Shown in pieces: positions 8,946 through 17,737 of a DNA stretch of 60,580 nt. Position 1 is the first letter of the stretch. The number at the start of each line of letters is the position of its first letter. The notes beneath the pieces are model-generated. The model saw only the letters and a program-made list of their open reading frames with translations. It was not told the DNA's origin and made no database searches. The DNA comes from Micromonospora alfalfae (GTDB lineage Bacteria; Actinomycetota; Actinomycetes; Mycobacteriales; Micromonosporaceae). Made by a program: the position numbers and the translations under genes. The stretch covers positions 1 to 60,580 of the forward strand of contig NZ_JAKKFH010000031.1 in NCBI RefSeq assembly GCF_022230925.1. Direction: 5' to 3'.

Positions 8946-9095
8946 ACCGTCGTGGTGACCCCGGTCACGCGTGGTGGGCCGGCCGCCGGCGTTCCGGCCG
9001 GACAACAGGCGTTCGGGCGCCGGTCACCCGGGCCGCCGATCGCGGTCATCTCCGCCCGGTAGACCGACGGGGTCAACCCATGACCGGGAGGAAGA

Positions 9096-10646
9096 ATGAC
9101 CGAGCTTGATCGACGTACCCTGCTGCGGGCCGGCCTGGTGGTCGGCGCCGGAGTCGCCGGCGGCACCCTGCTGGGCGGCGCTGGCGCGAACGCAGCCCCG
9201 GCCTGGCGCCCGGCCGCCCGCCCGGTGCTCACCCACGGCGTGCAGAGCGGTGACGTGACAGCGGACTCCGCGCTGGTCTGGACCCGGGCCGACCGGCCGG
9301 GCCGGATGCTGGTCGAGGTGAGCCGCCGGCCGGACTTCCGGGGGGCGCGCGAGCTGCGCGGCCCGGTGCTCACCCCGAACGGCGACTTCACCGGCAAGGT
9401 CCGGCTGCGGGGGTTGCCGGACGCCGAGCGTCTGCACTACCGGGTCCGGGTGGAGAGCCTGGAGCGGCACGGAGTGGTCAGCGAGCCGCTGACCGGGACG
9501 TTGACCACGGCGCCGGGCCGGCACCGGCGCAGCGACGTGACGTTCGTCTGGACCGGCGACATCGTCGGGCAGGGCTGGGGGATCGACCCGAACTTCGGTG
9601 GGATGTCGATCTTCCGGGCGATGCGGGAGGCCCGTCCCGACTTCTATCTGTGCAGCGGTGACACGGTGTACGCCGACGGCCCGCTTGTCGAGTCGGTGAC
9701 CCTGCCCGACGGGCGGATCTGGCGCAACGTGGTGACGCCGGAGAAGAGCAAGGTCGCCGAGACGCTCACCGAGTACCGGGGGCAGTACGCGTACAACCTG
9801 ATCGACGAGCATCTGCGGGCGTTCAACGCGGCGGTCCCGCAGATCAACCAGTGGGACGACCACGAGGTCCTCAACAACTGGTACCCCGGCGAGGTCCTGG
9901 ACGACCCGCGCTACACCGAGCGGCGGGTGGACGTGCTCGCCGCCAGGGCCCGCCAGGCGTTCGGCGAGTGGCTGCCGGTGCCGGACAACGGGCCGCTGTA
10001 CCGGCGGATCTCGCACGGGCCGCTGCTGGACGTGTTCGTGCTGGACATGCGGACCCACAAGGACCCGAACGACGGCAACACGTACGCCGACCCGAAGCGC
10101 GGTCTACTCGGCCGTGAGCAGCGCGAGTGGCTGATCCGGGAGCTGAAGCGGTCCACGGCGACCTGGAAGGTGATCGCCAACGACCTGCCGATCGGGGTGG
10201 TGGTGCCGGACGGCCCGACCGCGCAGGAGGGTGTCGCGCAGGGTGACCCGGGCGCACCGGCCGGGCGTGAGCTGGAGTTCGCCGAGGTGCTGCGGGCCAC
10301 CCACCGCGCCGGGGTGACCGGCATGGTCTTCCTCACCGCCGACGTGCACTACTCGGCCGCGCACCATTACGACCCGTCCCGGGCTGCGGTCGGCGACTTC
10401 ACCCCGTTCTGGGAGTTCGTCTCCGGCCCGGCGCACGCCGGGGCGTTCGGCCCGAACGCGCTGGACGGCACGTTCGGACCGCGGGCCGCCTTCGTGCACG
10501 CCCCTCCGGTGGCCAACACCTCGCCGGCGGAGGGTTTCCAGCACTTCGGTCAGGTGTCCATCGATGGCGAGTCGGAGGCCCTGACTGTGCACCTCCGTGA
10601 CCGCGACGGCGCCTCCCTCTGGAGCACCACCCTCCCCGCTCCCTGA
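9096..10646 (+). CDS. PhoD-like alkaline phosphatase/phosphodiesterase, Tat-exported
   Basis: A 516-residue metallophosphoesterase of the PhoD (alkaline phosphatase D) type, expected to hydrolyse phosphodiesters or monoesters outside the cell. The N-terminus has a Tat signal: DRRTLLRAG, a hydrophobic stretch and an AxA-like cleavage region near residue 35. After a beta-sandwich domain (about 40-140) come the metal-binding motifs FVWTGDI, CSGDTVYADG, QWDDHEVLNNW and FLTADVHYSAAHH. GGGAGGAAG precedes the ATG. Transcribed divergently from the ECF41 operon; no Pho box was recognised. Confidence 0.92.
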   Translation: MTELDRRTLLRAGLVVGAGVAGGTLLGGAGANAAPAWRPAARPVLTHGVQSGDVTADSALVWTRADRPGRMLVEVSRRPDFRGARELRGPVLTPNGDFTGKVRLRGLPDAERLHYRVRVESLERHGVVSEPLTGTLTTAPGRHRRSDVTFVWTGDIVGQGWGIDPNFGGMSIFRAMREARPDFYLCSGDTVYADGPLVESVTLPDGRIWRNVVTPEKSKVAETLTEYRGQYAYNLIDEHLRAFNAAVPQINQWDDHEVLNNWYPGEVLDDPRYTERRVDVLAARARQAFGEWLPVPDNGPLYRRISHGPLLDVFVLDMRTHKDPNDGNTYADPKRGLLGREQREWLIRELKRSTATWKVIANDLPIGVVVPDGPTAQEGVAQGDPGAPAGRELEFAEVLRATHRAGVTGMVFLTADVHYSAAHHYDPSRAAVGDFTPFWEFVSGPAHAGAFGPNALDGTFGPRAAFVHAPPVANTSPAEGFQHFGQVSIDGESEALTVHLRDRDGASLWSTTLPAP

Positions 10647-10659
10647 TCCCACCTCGACT

Positions 10660-10735
10660 CCCTCTCGGTTGATCATGGAGTTGTGGCCACGCCACGCCGT
10701 CGAGCGAGGCGAGAACTTCACGGTCAACCGAGGGG
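10660..10735. repeat. Imperfect inverted repeat, palindromic element
   Basis: TCGGTTGATCATGGAGTT in the left arm (10660-10684) matches the complement of the right arm (10711-10735) at 15 of 18 positions. The element ends exactly where the ABC-ATPase remnant stops, so it marks a deletion or insertion junction. Confidence 0.6.
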
Positions 10736-10741
10736 GTGGGG

Positions 10742-10860
10742 GTTGGTGTTGCCAGCGCCGGTTGGGCCGGGCAGGCCGAACAGCTCCCCGTTGCCGACCG
10801 TCAGGTCGACGCCGCGGACTGCCCGGACCTCACGGCGCTGGGGTCGTGACCATCCCGGGG
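10742..10860 (-). pseudogene. Remnant of an ABC-transporter ATPase gene
   Basis: Read on the minus strand, 10834 to 10742 gives REVRAVRGVDLTVGNGEL and then FGLPGPTGAGNTN. This is the start of an ABC ATPase with a ruined Walker A: the family has GPNGAGKTT, here the Lys is Asn. Similarity stops at the Walker A site, next to the palindromic element at 10660-10735, and no further ATPase sequence follows. The fragment lies directly downstream of, and on the same strand as, the ArsR-type regulator, the usual place for a regulated efflux transporter. The remaining 10647-10973 holds no gene. Confidence 0.65.
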
Positions 10861-10973
10861 CGGCTGCGGCACCTGCGGCTCACCCCGACCGCCTCGATCG
10901 CGTGTTCGATCGATATCCGCAGGCTAGGAGTGCCGGGAACTGGTGGGAAACGGATTCGGATCGAGCCGAATGC

Positions 10974-11993
10974 TCACGCCGAGGCGCTCGTCGGCTCGTC
11001 ACCAACGAGCTGTACCAGAGCCAGGCCGGCCGGTTCCAGGCCGTACAACACCCGCCGGCCCACCCGGCGGCGGTGCACCACGCCGGCGGCCAGCAGCGCG
11101 GAGAGCTGCTCCGACACGGTGCTCGGGGCGAGCCCCAAGGTCGCCGCGAGGCCAGCGGTGGTGGCCGGCCTCGCCAGCGCCCGCAGCACCTGGGCACGAC
11201 CACGGCCGACAAGCACCGCCAGGCGATCCGTGGCCGGTGTCGTCCGGGGCGCCGAGGCGGGCCCACCCTCGGCCAGCACCACCGCCCCGCGCGCCTGGTA
11301 GGAGACGGCGATGATCTCCGGATGGTCGGTGGCGCAGATGAGCGCTCCCTGCGAGAAGATCAGGGGAAGCAGCAACAGCCGCTGGTTCACCGCGGTGAAC
11401 TGCTGCTCCGACGGCTTCACCAGCGTCAGCACCGGCTTCTTCCAGCGCACCCGTTCGTGCAGGTCGGTCAGCAGCGCGTCCGGACCGTACGCGGCGAGAG
11501 CCCGCGCCCGGTGCAGCACCTCCTCGTCCAGCGCCGCCTGCATCGCCGACCACCACGGCGCGATGGCCGCGTCCCAGTACGCCTCGATGCCGTCGGCGAG
11601 CCGGTCCAGGGCGGCCCGCCGGTCCGTGACGAATGGGCCGAGCCACTCCGGCAGGTCGTCCGGGTGGTAGTAGTGAGGGATCTGCTCGGCGATCACCTCA
11701 GCCGGCGTCGCGCGCAGTTCGGCGAGCTGTTCGGCAAGGGTCGGCGCGGCCGACGTGGGGATCGGGCTGAGGAAGTCCGGTGCGGGTAGGCCGATGGTCA
11801 GCAGCCGGGCCGGCGCGGCCGCCGGCACCTCGTCGAGCACCCGCCGTGCGTGCCGCGCCCAGGCCGTGTACGGCCAGGGTGCCTCCACCGGATGGCGGTG
11901 CAGCACGAACAGGCTGGTCAGCACCTCCCACAGGGGGCTGGTGGCGATCCGGGTGCGGGACAGCGTCGGTTCGTCCAACTCGATCCGGATCAC
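10974..11993 (-). CDS. ArsR/SmtB-like winged-helix transcriptional regulator (DUF5937-type)
   Basis: A 339-residue regulator. The N-terminal 230 residues are an uncharacterised sensor-type domain; the C-terminal 80-100 form a winged helix (RAQVLRALARPATTAGLAATLGLAPSTVSEQL then LLAAGVVHRRRVGRRVLY). This arrangement is common in actinobacterial ArsR-type proteins that govern neighbouring transporters. No metal-binding Cys cluster is visible. The GTG at 11993 starts the domain. Its presumed target, an ABC transporter, survives only as a fragment downstream, so the regulator may be orphaned. Divergent from ileS. Confidence 0.85.
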   Translation of the reverse strand: MIRIELDEPTLSRTRIATSPLWEVLTSLFVLHRHPVEAPWPYTAWARHARRVLDEVPAAAPARLLTIGLPAPDFLSPIPTSAAPTLAEQLAELRATPAEVIAEQIPHYYHPDDLPEWLGPFVTDRRAALDRLADGIEAYWDAAIAPWWSAMQAALDEEVLHRARALAAYGPDALLTDLHERVRWKKPVLTLVKPSEQQFTAVNQRLLLLPLIFSQGALICATDHPEIIAVSYQARGAVVLAEGGPASAPRTTPATDRLAVLVGRGRAQVLRALARPATTAGLAATLGLAPSTVSEQLSALLAAGVVHRRRVGRRVLYGLEPAGLALVQLVGDEPTSASA

Positions 11994-12044
11994 CCGGCCA
12001 GCCTAGGGTGTGCCGGCGTGGGTCATCACTCGAAGGCGCGGCGG

Positions 12045-12300
12045 TCGGCGCGTCGAGTATCGTTGGACCCCGTAAGGCGATGACCCGGCCATCACCGGTG
12101 AGCCTCCGGAAGAACAGCCGGGCAACCGGCCCAGTAGAACCGGACGGGTGCGGCCCGTCACAGCCGACAATGAGCGGGCGGTCGATCCTGACCGCCAAGC
12201 GGGGTGGTACCGCGGGCCACCCGGGAGCGCCGTTCCTGGCGTACCCCGGAAGGTTCGTCCTCGCAGTCCCACGTTGAGTGAGCTGCACGAGGAGAGCGAC
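12045..12300 (+). promoter_or_regulatory. T-box riboswitch of ileS (ultrashort stem I, translational type)
   Basis: The leader carries the T-box signature GGTGGTACCGCG at 12203-12214. A small stem I hairpin (CCGG at 12087-12090 with 12095-12098) has a loop with the isoleucine codon ATC at 12091-12093. This is the ultrashort stem I arrangement described for actinobacterial ileS T-boxes, where the specifier sits in the terminal loop. There is no T-tract terminator. Instead TCCTCG at 12258-12263 can pair with CGAGGA at 12288-12293, covering the Shine-Dalgarno GAGGAG (12289-12294). Uncharged tRNA-Ile is predicted to free the ribosome site. The leader's 5' end is not defined. Confidence 0.9.
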
Positions 12301-12305
12301 CCCCG

Positions 12306-15300
12306 ATGGCCTATCCATTGCACGACCCGACCGCCGCCGGTGTACCGGCGAGCCCGGACCTGCCCGCGGTCGAGCGCCGGGTGCTGGAGCACTGGACGGC
12401 CGACAAGACCTTCGAGGCCAGCATCGAGGCCCGCCCGGCCGGCACGGACGGCAAGAACGAGTACGTCTTCTACGACGGCCCGCCGTTCGCCAACGGCCTG
12501 CCGCACTACGGTCACCTCTTCACCGGCTACGTCAAGGACGTGGTGCCGCGCTACCAGACCATGCGCGGCCGGCACGTGGAGCGGCGCTTCGGCTGGGACT
12601 GCCACGGCCTGCCCGCCGAGGTGGTGGCCGAGAAGCAGCTCGGCATCACCAGCAAGGCGGAGATCATCGACCTGGGCGTGGACCGGTTCAACGAGGCCTG
12701 CCGTACCTCGGTGCTGGAGTTCACCCAGGACTGGGAGCGGTACATCAACCGGCAGGCCCGCTGGGTCGACTTCACGAACGACTACAAGACCCTCGACCTG
12801 GACTACATGGAAAGCGTCATGTGGGCCTTCAAGACCCTGCACGACAAGGGTCTGATCTACGAGGGCTTCCGGGTGCTGGCGTACTGCTGGCGCTGTGAGA
12901 CGCCGCTGTCGAACACCGAGACCCGGATGGACGACGTCTACCGGGACCGGCACGACCCCACCCTGTCGGTGTGGTTCGAGCTGACCGCCGACGAGTCCGC
13001 GCCGGAGCTGGTGCGCGGGCCGGTCAAGCTGGGCGTCTGGACCACCACGCCGTGGACCCTGCCGTCGAACCTGGCGCTCGCCGTCGGGCCCGACATCGAG
13101 TACGCGGTGCTCGAACGCGACGGCGACCGCTACCTGGTGGGGGCGGCGCGGCTGGCCGCGTACGCCAAGGAACTGGAGTCCTACGAGCAGGTCGGCACGG
13201 TGTATGGCCGGGACCTGGTCGGACGCCGCTACACGCCGCTGTTCGACTTCCTCGTCGAGCAGGCCGGGGAGAACGCCTACCAGGTGCTCGGCGCGGAGTT
13301 CGTCACCACTGAGGACGGCACCGGGATCGTGCACCTGGCCCCGGCCTTCGGTGAGGACGACCAGAACGTCTGCAACGCCGCCGGCATCCCCACCATCGTC
13401 ACTGTGGACGACCACACCCGGTTCACCGCGCTGGTCCCGCCGTACCAGGGTGAGCAGGTCTTCGACGTCAACAAGCCGGTGATCCGGGAGCTGAAGGACC
13501 GGGGGGTGGTGCTCAAGCAGGACACCTACACCCACTCGTACCCGCACTGCTGGCGTTGCGACACCCCGCTGGTCTACAAGGCGGTGTCGTCCTGGTTCGT
13601 CGCGGTGACGCAGTTCCGGGACCGGATGGTCGAGCTGAACCAGGAGATCAACTGGACGCCCGGCCACATCAAGGACGGCTCGTTCGGCAAGTGGCTGGCC
13701 AACGCCCGGGACTGGTCGATCAGCCGGAACCGGTTCTGGGGCTCGCCGATCCCGGCGTGGAAGTCCGACGACCCGAACTACCCGCGCCTGGACGTCTACG
13801 GTTCGCTCGCCGACATCGAGCGGGACTTCGGCGTACGCCTGACCGACCTGCACCGGCCGGCGGTGGACGACCTGGTCCGCCCCAACCCGGACGACCCGAC
13901 CGGGCAGTCGATGATGCGTCGGGTGCCGGAGGTGCTGGACTGCTGGTTCGAGTCCGGATCGATGCCGTTCGCCCAGGTGCACTACCCGTTCGAGAACGCC
14001 GACTGGTTCGAGCACCACTACCCGGGTGACTTCATCGTCGAGTACATCGGGCAGACCCGCGGCTGGTTCTACACCATGCACGTGCTGGCCACCGCGCTGT
14101 TCGACAGGCCGGCGTTCCGCAACTGCCTGAGCCACGGCATCCTGCTCGGCTCGGACGGGCGCAAGATGTCCAAGAGCCTGCGCAACTACCCGGACGTCTA
14201 CCACGTCTTCGACGCGTACGGCTCGGACGCGATGCGCTGGATGCTGATGTCCTCGCCGGTGCTGCGCGGTGGGGACATGGCGGTCACCGAAGCGGGCATC
14301 CGCGACGCCGTCCGGCAGGTGCTGCTGCCGCTGTGGAACGTGTGGTACTTCTTCACGCTCTACGCCAACGCCGACGGGCACCAGGCCCGGCGGCGTACCG
14401 ACTCCACCCACCTGCTCGACCGGTACGTGCTGGCGAAGACGAACGAGCTGGTGTCCACCGTCGGCGCGCAGATGGACGCGTACGACATCTCCGGTGCCTG
14501 CGCCACTGTCCGGTCGTACCTGGACGCGTTGACCAACTGGTACGTGCGCCGGTCCCGGGACCGGTTCTGGTCGGGTGACGCCAACGCCTTCGACACCCTG
14601 TCGACGGTGCTGGAGACCCTCTGCCGGGTGGTGGCGCCGCTCGCGCCGCTGACCGCGGAGGAGATCTGGCGTGGCCTGACCGGGGAGCGTTCGGTGCACC
14701 TGACCGACTGGCCGGAGGCGAGCGAGTTCCCGGCCGACCACGACCTGGTCGCCGCGATGGACAACGTGCGAGCGGTCGCCTCGGCGGCGCTGTCGCTGCG
14801 CAAGGCCAAGGGGTTGCGGGTGCGACTGCCGCTGTCGAAGCTGACGGTGGCCTCGCCGGCCGCGGAGCAGCTGCGGCCGTTCGCCGACCTGGTCGCCGAC
14901 GAGGTCAACGTGAAGACCGTGGAGTTCAGCGCGGAGCTGTCCGCGTACTGCGAGCAGGTGTTGACAGTGGTGCCCCGGGCGCTCGGCCCGCGGGTCGGCA
15001 AGCAGGTGCAGCAGGTGATCAAGGCGGTCAAGGCCGGCGAGTGGGAGCTGGTCGACGGCGCCCCGGTGGCCGCCGGCGTCACCCTCGCCGAGGGTGAGTA
15101 CGAGTTGCGCCTGGTCGCCGCCGACGCCGAGCACTCCGCGCCACTGCCCGGCGGCGAGGGCGTGGTGGTGCTCGACACCGACGTCACAGCGGAGCTGGCC
15201 GCCGAGGGGCTGGCCCGCGACGTCGTGCGGGTGGTGCAGCAGGCCCGCCGGGACGCCGACCTGGACGTCTCGGACCGGATCGTGGTGTCGGTGTCGGCGT

Positions 15301-15500
15301 CCGACGAGGTACGCGCGGCGGTGTCCGCGTACGTCGACTTCGTCGCCGCAGAGGTGCTGGCCGACTCGGTCGACTTCGTCGAGGGTCCGGACGGCTCCGC
15401 CGTCGAGGGTCCGGACGGCTCTGCCGTCGAGGGCCTGGAGGGCTTCGCTGGCGAGGTCGGCGATGGTGAGCGGGTAACGGTGGTCGTCCGCCGGGTATAA
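12306..15500 (+). CDS. ileS: Isoleucyl-tRNA synthetase, type 2 (eukaryote-like)
   Basis: Charges tRNA-Ile. The length (1064 residues) and the signature NGLPHYGH (HIGH motif, about 66-69) indicate the eukaryote-like IleRS2 class found in many actinobacteria, which is generally less sensitive to mupirocin than IleRS1. KMSKS appears as DGRKMSKSLRNYPD near 620. The CP1 editing domain and the anticodon domain are intact. The C-terminus has a small in-frame tandem repeat (VEGPDGSA twice plus a degenerate third). ATG at 12306 follows GAGGAG at 12289-12294. Controlled by the T-box in its leader. Confidence 0.98.
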   Translation: MAYPLHDPTAAGVPASPDLPAVERRVLEHWTADKTFEASIEARPAGTDGKNEYVFYDGPPFANGLPHYGHLFTGYVKDVVPRYQTMRGRHVERRFGWDCHGLPAEVVAEKQLGITSKAEIIDLGVDRFNEACRTSVLEFTQDWERYINRQARWVDFTNDYKTLDLDYMESVMWAFKTLHDKGLIYEGFRVLAYCWRCETPLSNTETRMDDVYRDRHDPTLSVWFELTADESAPELVRGPVKLGVWTTTPWTLPSNLALAVGPDIEYAVLERDGDRYLVGAARLAAYAKELESYEQVGTVYGRDLVGRRYTPLFDFLVEQAGENAYQVLGAEFVTTEDGTGIVHLAPAFGEDDQNVCNAAGIPTIVTVDDHTRFTALVPPYQGEQVFDVNKPVIRELKDRGVVLKQDTYTHSYPHCWRCDTPLVYKAVSSWFVAVTQFRDRMVELNQEINWTPGHIKDGSFGKWLANARDWSISRNRFWGSPIPAWKSDDPNYPRLDVYGSLADIERDFGVRLTDLHRPAVDDLVRPNPDDPTGQSMMRRVPEVLDCWFESGSMPFAQVHYPFENADWFEHHYPGDFIVEYIGQTRGWFYTMHVLATALFDRPAFRNCLSHGILLGSDGRKMSKSLRNYPDVYHVFDAYGSDAMRWMLMSSPVLRGGDMAVTEAGIRDAVRQVLLPLWNVWYFFTLYANADGHQARRRTDSTHLLDRYVLAKTNELVSTVGAQMDAYDISGACATVRSYLDALTNWYVRRSRDRFWSGDANAFDTLSTVLETLCRVVAPLAPLTAEEIWRGLTGERSVHLTDWPEASEFPADHDLVAAMDNVRAVASAALSLRKAKGLRVRLPLSKLTVASPAAEQLRPFADLVADEVNVKTVEFSAELSAYCEQVLTVVPRALGPRVGKQVQQVIKAVKAGEWELVDGAPVAAGVTLAEGEYELRLVAADAEHSAPLPGGEGVVVLDTDVTAELAAEGLARDVVRVVQQARRDADLDVSDRIVVSVSASDEVRAAVSAYVDFVAAEVLADSVDFVEGPDGSAVEGPDGSAVEGLEGFAGEVGDGERVTVVVRRV
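15380..15451. repeat. 24-bp in-frame tandem repeat at the ileS 3' end
   Basis: Two almost identical 24-bp units and one degenerate unit encode VEGPDGSA, VEGPDGSA and VEGLEGFA. They form a flexible insert just before the last strand of IleRS. Confidence 0.75.
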
Positions 15501-15605
15501 CGGACCATCGCCAGGGTGCGGGCGCCTCACCACCTCCGTCCGGGAGGTGTGGAGGCGTCCGCTACCGTGACACCGCCTGTTCGCACCTGATCTGCCGGAG
15601 GACCA

Positions 15606-16295
15606 GTGCCCCTGCTCTACACCATCGGCAAGCTCACCGTGGCGCCCACGCTGCGGTTGGCGTTCCGCCCGACCGTGGAGGGGCTGGAACACGTGCCGGA
15701 GACCGGTGGTGCGGTCTTCGCCGGCAACCACCTCTCGGTGGCCGACGAGTTGTTCCTCGGCACTGTCGTGCCCCGGCACCTGGCGTTCTGGGCCAAGTCG
15801 GAATATTTCAAGGGCGCCGGCGTGAAGGGTGCGATCTCCAAGTTCGTCCTCACCGGCCTGGGCGCGATCCCGGTCGAGCGGGCCGGTGGCCGGGCGGCGC
15901 TGTCCGCGTTCGACGCGGCGATCCCGGCGCTCAAGGGCGGTGACCTGGTGGTGGTCTACCCGGAGGGCACCCGCTCGCCGGACGGCAAGCTCTACCGGGG
16001 GCGGACCGGCGCGGCTCGGCTGGCGATCTCGGCCGGTGTGCCGATCATCCCGGTCGGCATGATCGGCACGGACAAGGCGCAGCCGATCGGCGCCCGGGTG
16101 CCCCGGCCGGGCACTGCCAAGATCACGGTTCGATTCGGCAAGCCGCTGGACTTCACCGGCCGACCGGACGATCGCACCTCGCTGCGGCAGATGACCGACG
16201 AGATGATGAGTGAGATCCAGAAGCTCACCGGCCAGGAGTACGTGCCCCGCTACGCCCCGCCGCGCGCCCACCCGGACCCGACCCGCGACGCCTGA
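15606..16295 (+). CDS. plsC: 1-acyl-sn-glycerol-3-phosphate acyltransferase family protein
   Basis: Transfers an acyl chain to lysophosphatidate, a step of phospholipid synthesis at the inner face of the membrane. It has 229 residues. The catalytic HX4D motif is NHLSVAD (His42, Asp47), the substrate-binding block is YPEGTRSPDGKL, and PIIPVGM follows as in the family. The GTG at 15606 is preceded by GGAGGA. The C-terminal tail is short and Pro/Arg-rich. It stands alone behind ileS and ends at a strong terminator. Other lysophospholipid acyltransferases of the PlsC clan cannot be excluded. Confidence 0.92.
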   Translation: MPLLYTIGKLTVAPTLRLAFRPTVEGLEHVPETGGAVFAGNHLSVADELFLGTVVPRHLAFWAKSEYFKGAGVKGAISKFVLTGLGAIPVERAGGRAALSAFDAAIPALKGGDLVVVYPEGTRSPDGKLYRGRTGAARLAISAGVPIIPVGMIGTDKAQPIGARVPRPGTAKITVRFGKPLDFTGRPDDRTSLRQMTDEMMSEIQKLTGQEYVPRYAPPRAHPDPTRDA

Positions 16296-16350
16296 CCCCG
16301 CCGGGCGCACCCTGCCCGGCCGCGCGGCCCGAACGCCCGAATGCGGATCA

Positions 16351-16377
16351 CCGCACCCCGGCCTGGCCGGGGTGCGG
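16351..16377. terminator. Bidirectional terminator
   Basis: A perfect 12-bp stem (16351-16362 with 16366-16377) with a 3-nt loop sits between plsC and the convergent membrane-protein gene ending at 16380. Its tail CTTC is short. Confidence 0.8.
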
Positions 16378-16379
16378 CT

Positions 16380-17630
16380 TCAGCCCCGCTCGGGCTGGAC
16401 GATCTGGGCGCGCAGGGTGCCCAGCAGGTCGGCACTGTCGGCGACGGAGAGTCGGGTGAACACGCCGGTGGCGATGCTGCCGTGGTCGACCGACGTGCAG
16501 ACGACAACGGCACTGCCGTCGGCGCTACCCACCGCGCACCGTTCGTGCCGGCCCCGCACACCGGTGTCCACGCTCTCCGGGGCATCCAACGCGTACCGCT
16601 TGGTGAGCCGGCTGATCTCGGCCTCCGCGTCCGACTCCGGGCTCAGCCGGAAGCCGGTGCCGCCGAAGACGGTCACCCGTTTGCCGCTCGTCGTGGCGTA
16701 GACGCCCGCGAACGTGTCCTCGGCCAGCCAGTGCTCCTTGCGTACCTCGTTCTCCAACTTCTGCGCGGCCTCGGTGCTGCGGCTGTCCTGCCGCAGGCTG
16801 AGGTCGTCCACCTGGACGGGCAGGGCCGCGCGTGCCGGGTACTGGGCCGAGATCGGGAACCCGTAGTAGGCGGGGCAGCCACAACAGCAGGCCAGGCTGA
16901 GCAGCAGCAGCCACGGCCAGCGGCGTCGTCGGCGGACCGGTACCGGCACGTACCCCTTGGGGGCCTGCCACCCGGGCGGCGGCGATGGCGGTGGCGCGGT
17001 GGATCGCCGACCCCGGCGCTGCTTCGGCACCTTCGGCGGCGCGGGTGGTGCGGGTGGCGACATCGGCCGGGCCGGCACCACGGGTCCGATGGCCCGGGGT
17101 GCGCTCGAGGCGGCCGGCGGCGGCACCGGGTGCGGCCCGGCCGGGGAAGCGGGCGGCCCGGACCACTGCCTGGTGTCCCGCGATGGGGCCGGAGGAGCGG
17201 GCGGCCCGGACCACTGCCTGGTGTCCGGTGGCGACGGATACGACATCGTGGGCGGCAGCGGGGGCAGTTCGGCGGAGGGCAGATCCCAGCCGCCGGTGTC
17301 CACGCCGGCCCACGGGTCGACCGGAGTCTGGTGCTCCGGCGGCCCGACGGCCACCGGCGGGGGAGGGGTTGGCTCGGCCGACTCGCCCCAGGCGGGTCGG
17401 CGAGGCAGCGGCGGTGGCACCGGGGCCGAACCGCTCCACCTGGGCGCCGGGACCTCCGCGGTCGCGGCAGGCTCCGGCTGGTCCGGGGGTTCCGGCTGGT
17501 CCGGGGGTTCCGGCTGGTCCGAGGGTACGGGTGGGGAGGTCGGCTCGTCGGCGACCGCCGGGTCCCGCTCCGGCTCCGCGCCCGGGGTGCTCCCGTCGGC
17601 CGGCCGTGCTCCCGGCTGGGGCTCCGGCAT
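16380..17630 (-). CDS. Proline-rich single-pass membrane protein, paralogue of the one beside valS
   Basis: This protein has 416 residues. The first 235 are a cytoplasmic Pro/Ala/Glu-rich tail with repeats (DQPEPP three times; DTRQWSGPPA twice). A basic patch (RRRRR) precedes a transmembrane segment at 238-260 that contains the cysteine cluster CCCGC. An extracytoplasmic domain (about 275-410) resembles the C-terminus of the protein at 291-977: KRVTVFGGT, paired Cys residues and DHGS in the same order. The ATG at 17630 follows GAGAGGAG. Function unknown. The tail could bind SH3- or WW-like partners or organise other proteins, but that is speculation. Confidence 0.85.
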   Translation of the reverse strand: MPEPQPGARPADGSTPGAEPERDPAVADEPTSPPVPSDQPEPPDQPEPPDQPEPAATAEVPAPRWSGSAPVPPPLPRRPAWGESAEPTPPPPVAVGPPEHQTPVDPWAGVDTGGWDLPSAELPPLPPTMSYPSPPDTRQWSGPPAPPAPSRDTRQWSGPPASPAGPHPVPPPAASSAPRAIGPVVPARPMSPPAPPAPPKVPKQRRGRRSTAPPPSPPPGWQAPKGYVPVPVRRRRRWPWLLLLSLACCCGCPAYYGFPISAQYPARAALPVQVDDLSLRQDSRSTEAAQKLENEVRKEHWLAEDTFAGVYATTSGKRVTVFGGTGFRLSPESDAEAEISRLTKRYALDAPESVDTGVRGRHERCAVGSADGSAVVVCTSVDHGSIATGVFTRLSVADSADLLGTLRAQIVQPERG

Positions 17631-17723
17631 CGCGGCAATCTCCTCTCGCGCCGAACCGAGGTTAATACCGCGCCGCCACCATCGCCGATCGGGCGTGCGC
17701 GCGATGCCCGCCGGACGAACGCG

Positions 17724-17729
17724 TACCCT
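17724..17729 (+). promoter_or_regulatory. -10 box (TACCCT) of a predicted leaderless transcript
   Basis: TACCCT fits TANNNT and lies 8 nt before the ATG at 17738, which lacks a Shine-Dalgarno. Confidence 0.4.
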
Positions 17730-17737
17730 TGGGCATC

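Noticed and set aside
12003..16310. 1435-codon open frame opposite ileS and plsC
   Set aside because: Shadow of the ileS frame in GC-rich DNA: low-complexity Arg/His/Val/Gly sequence and no ribosome site.
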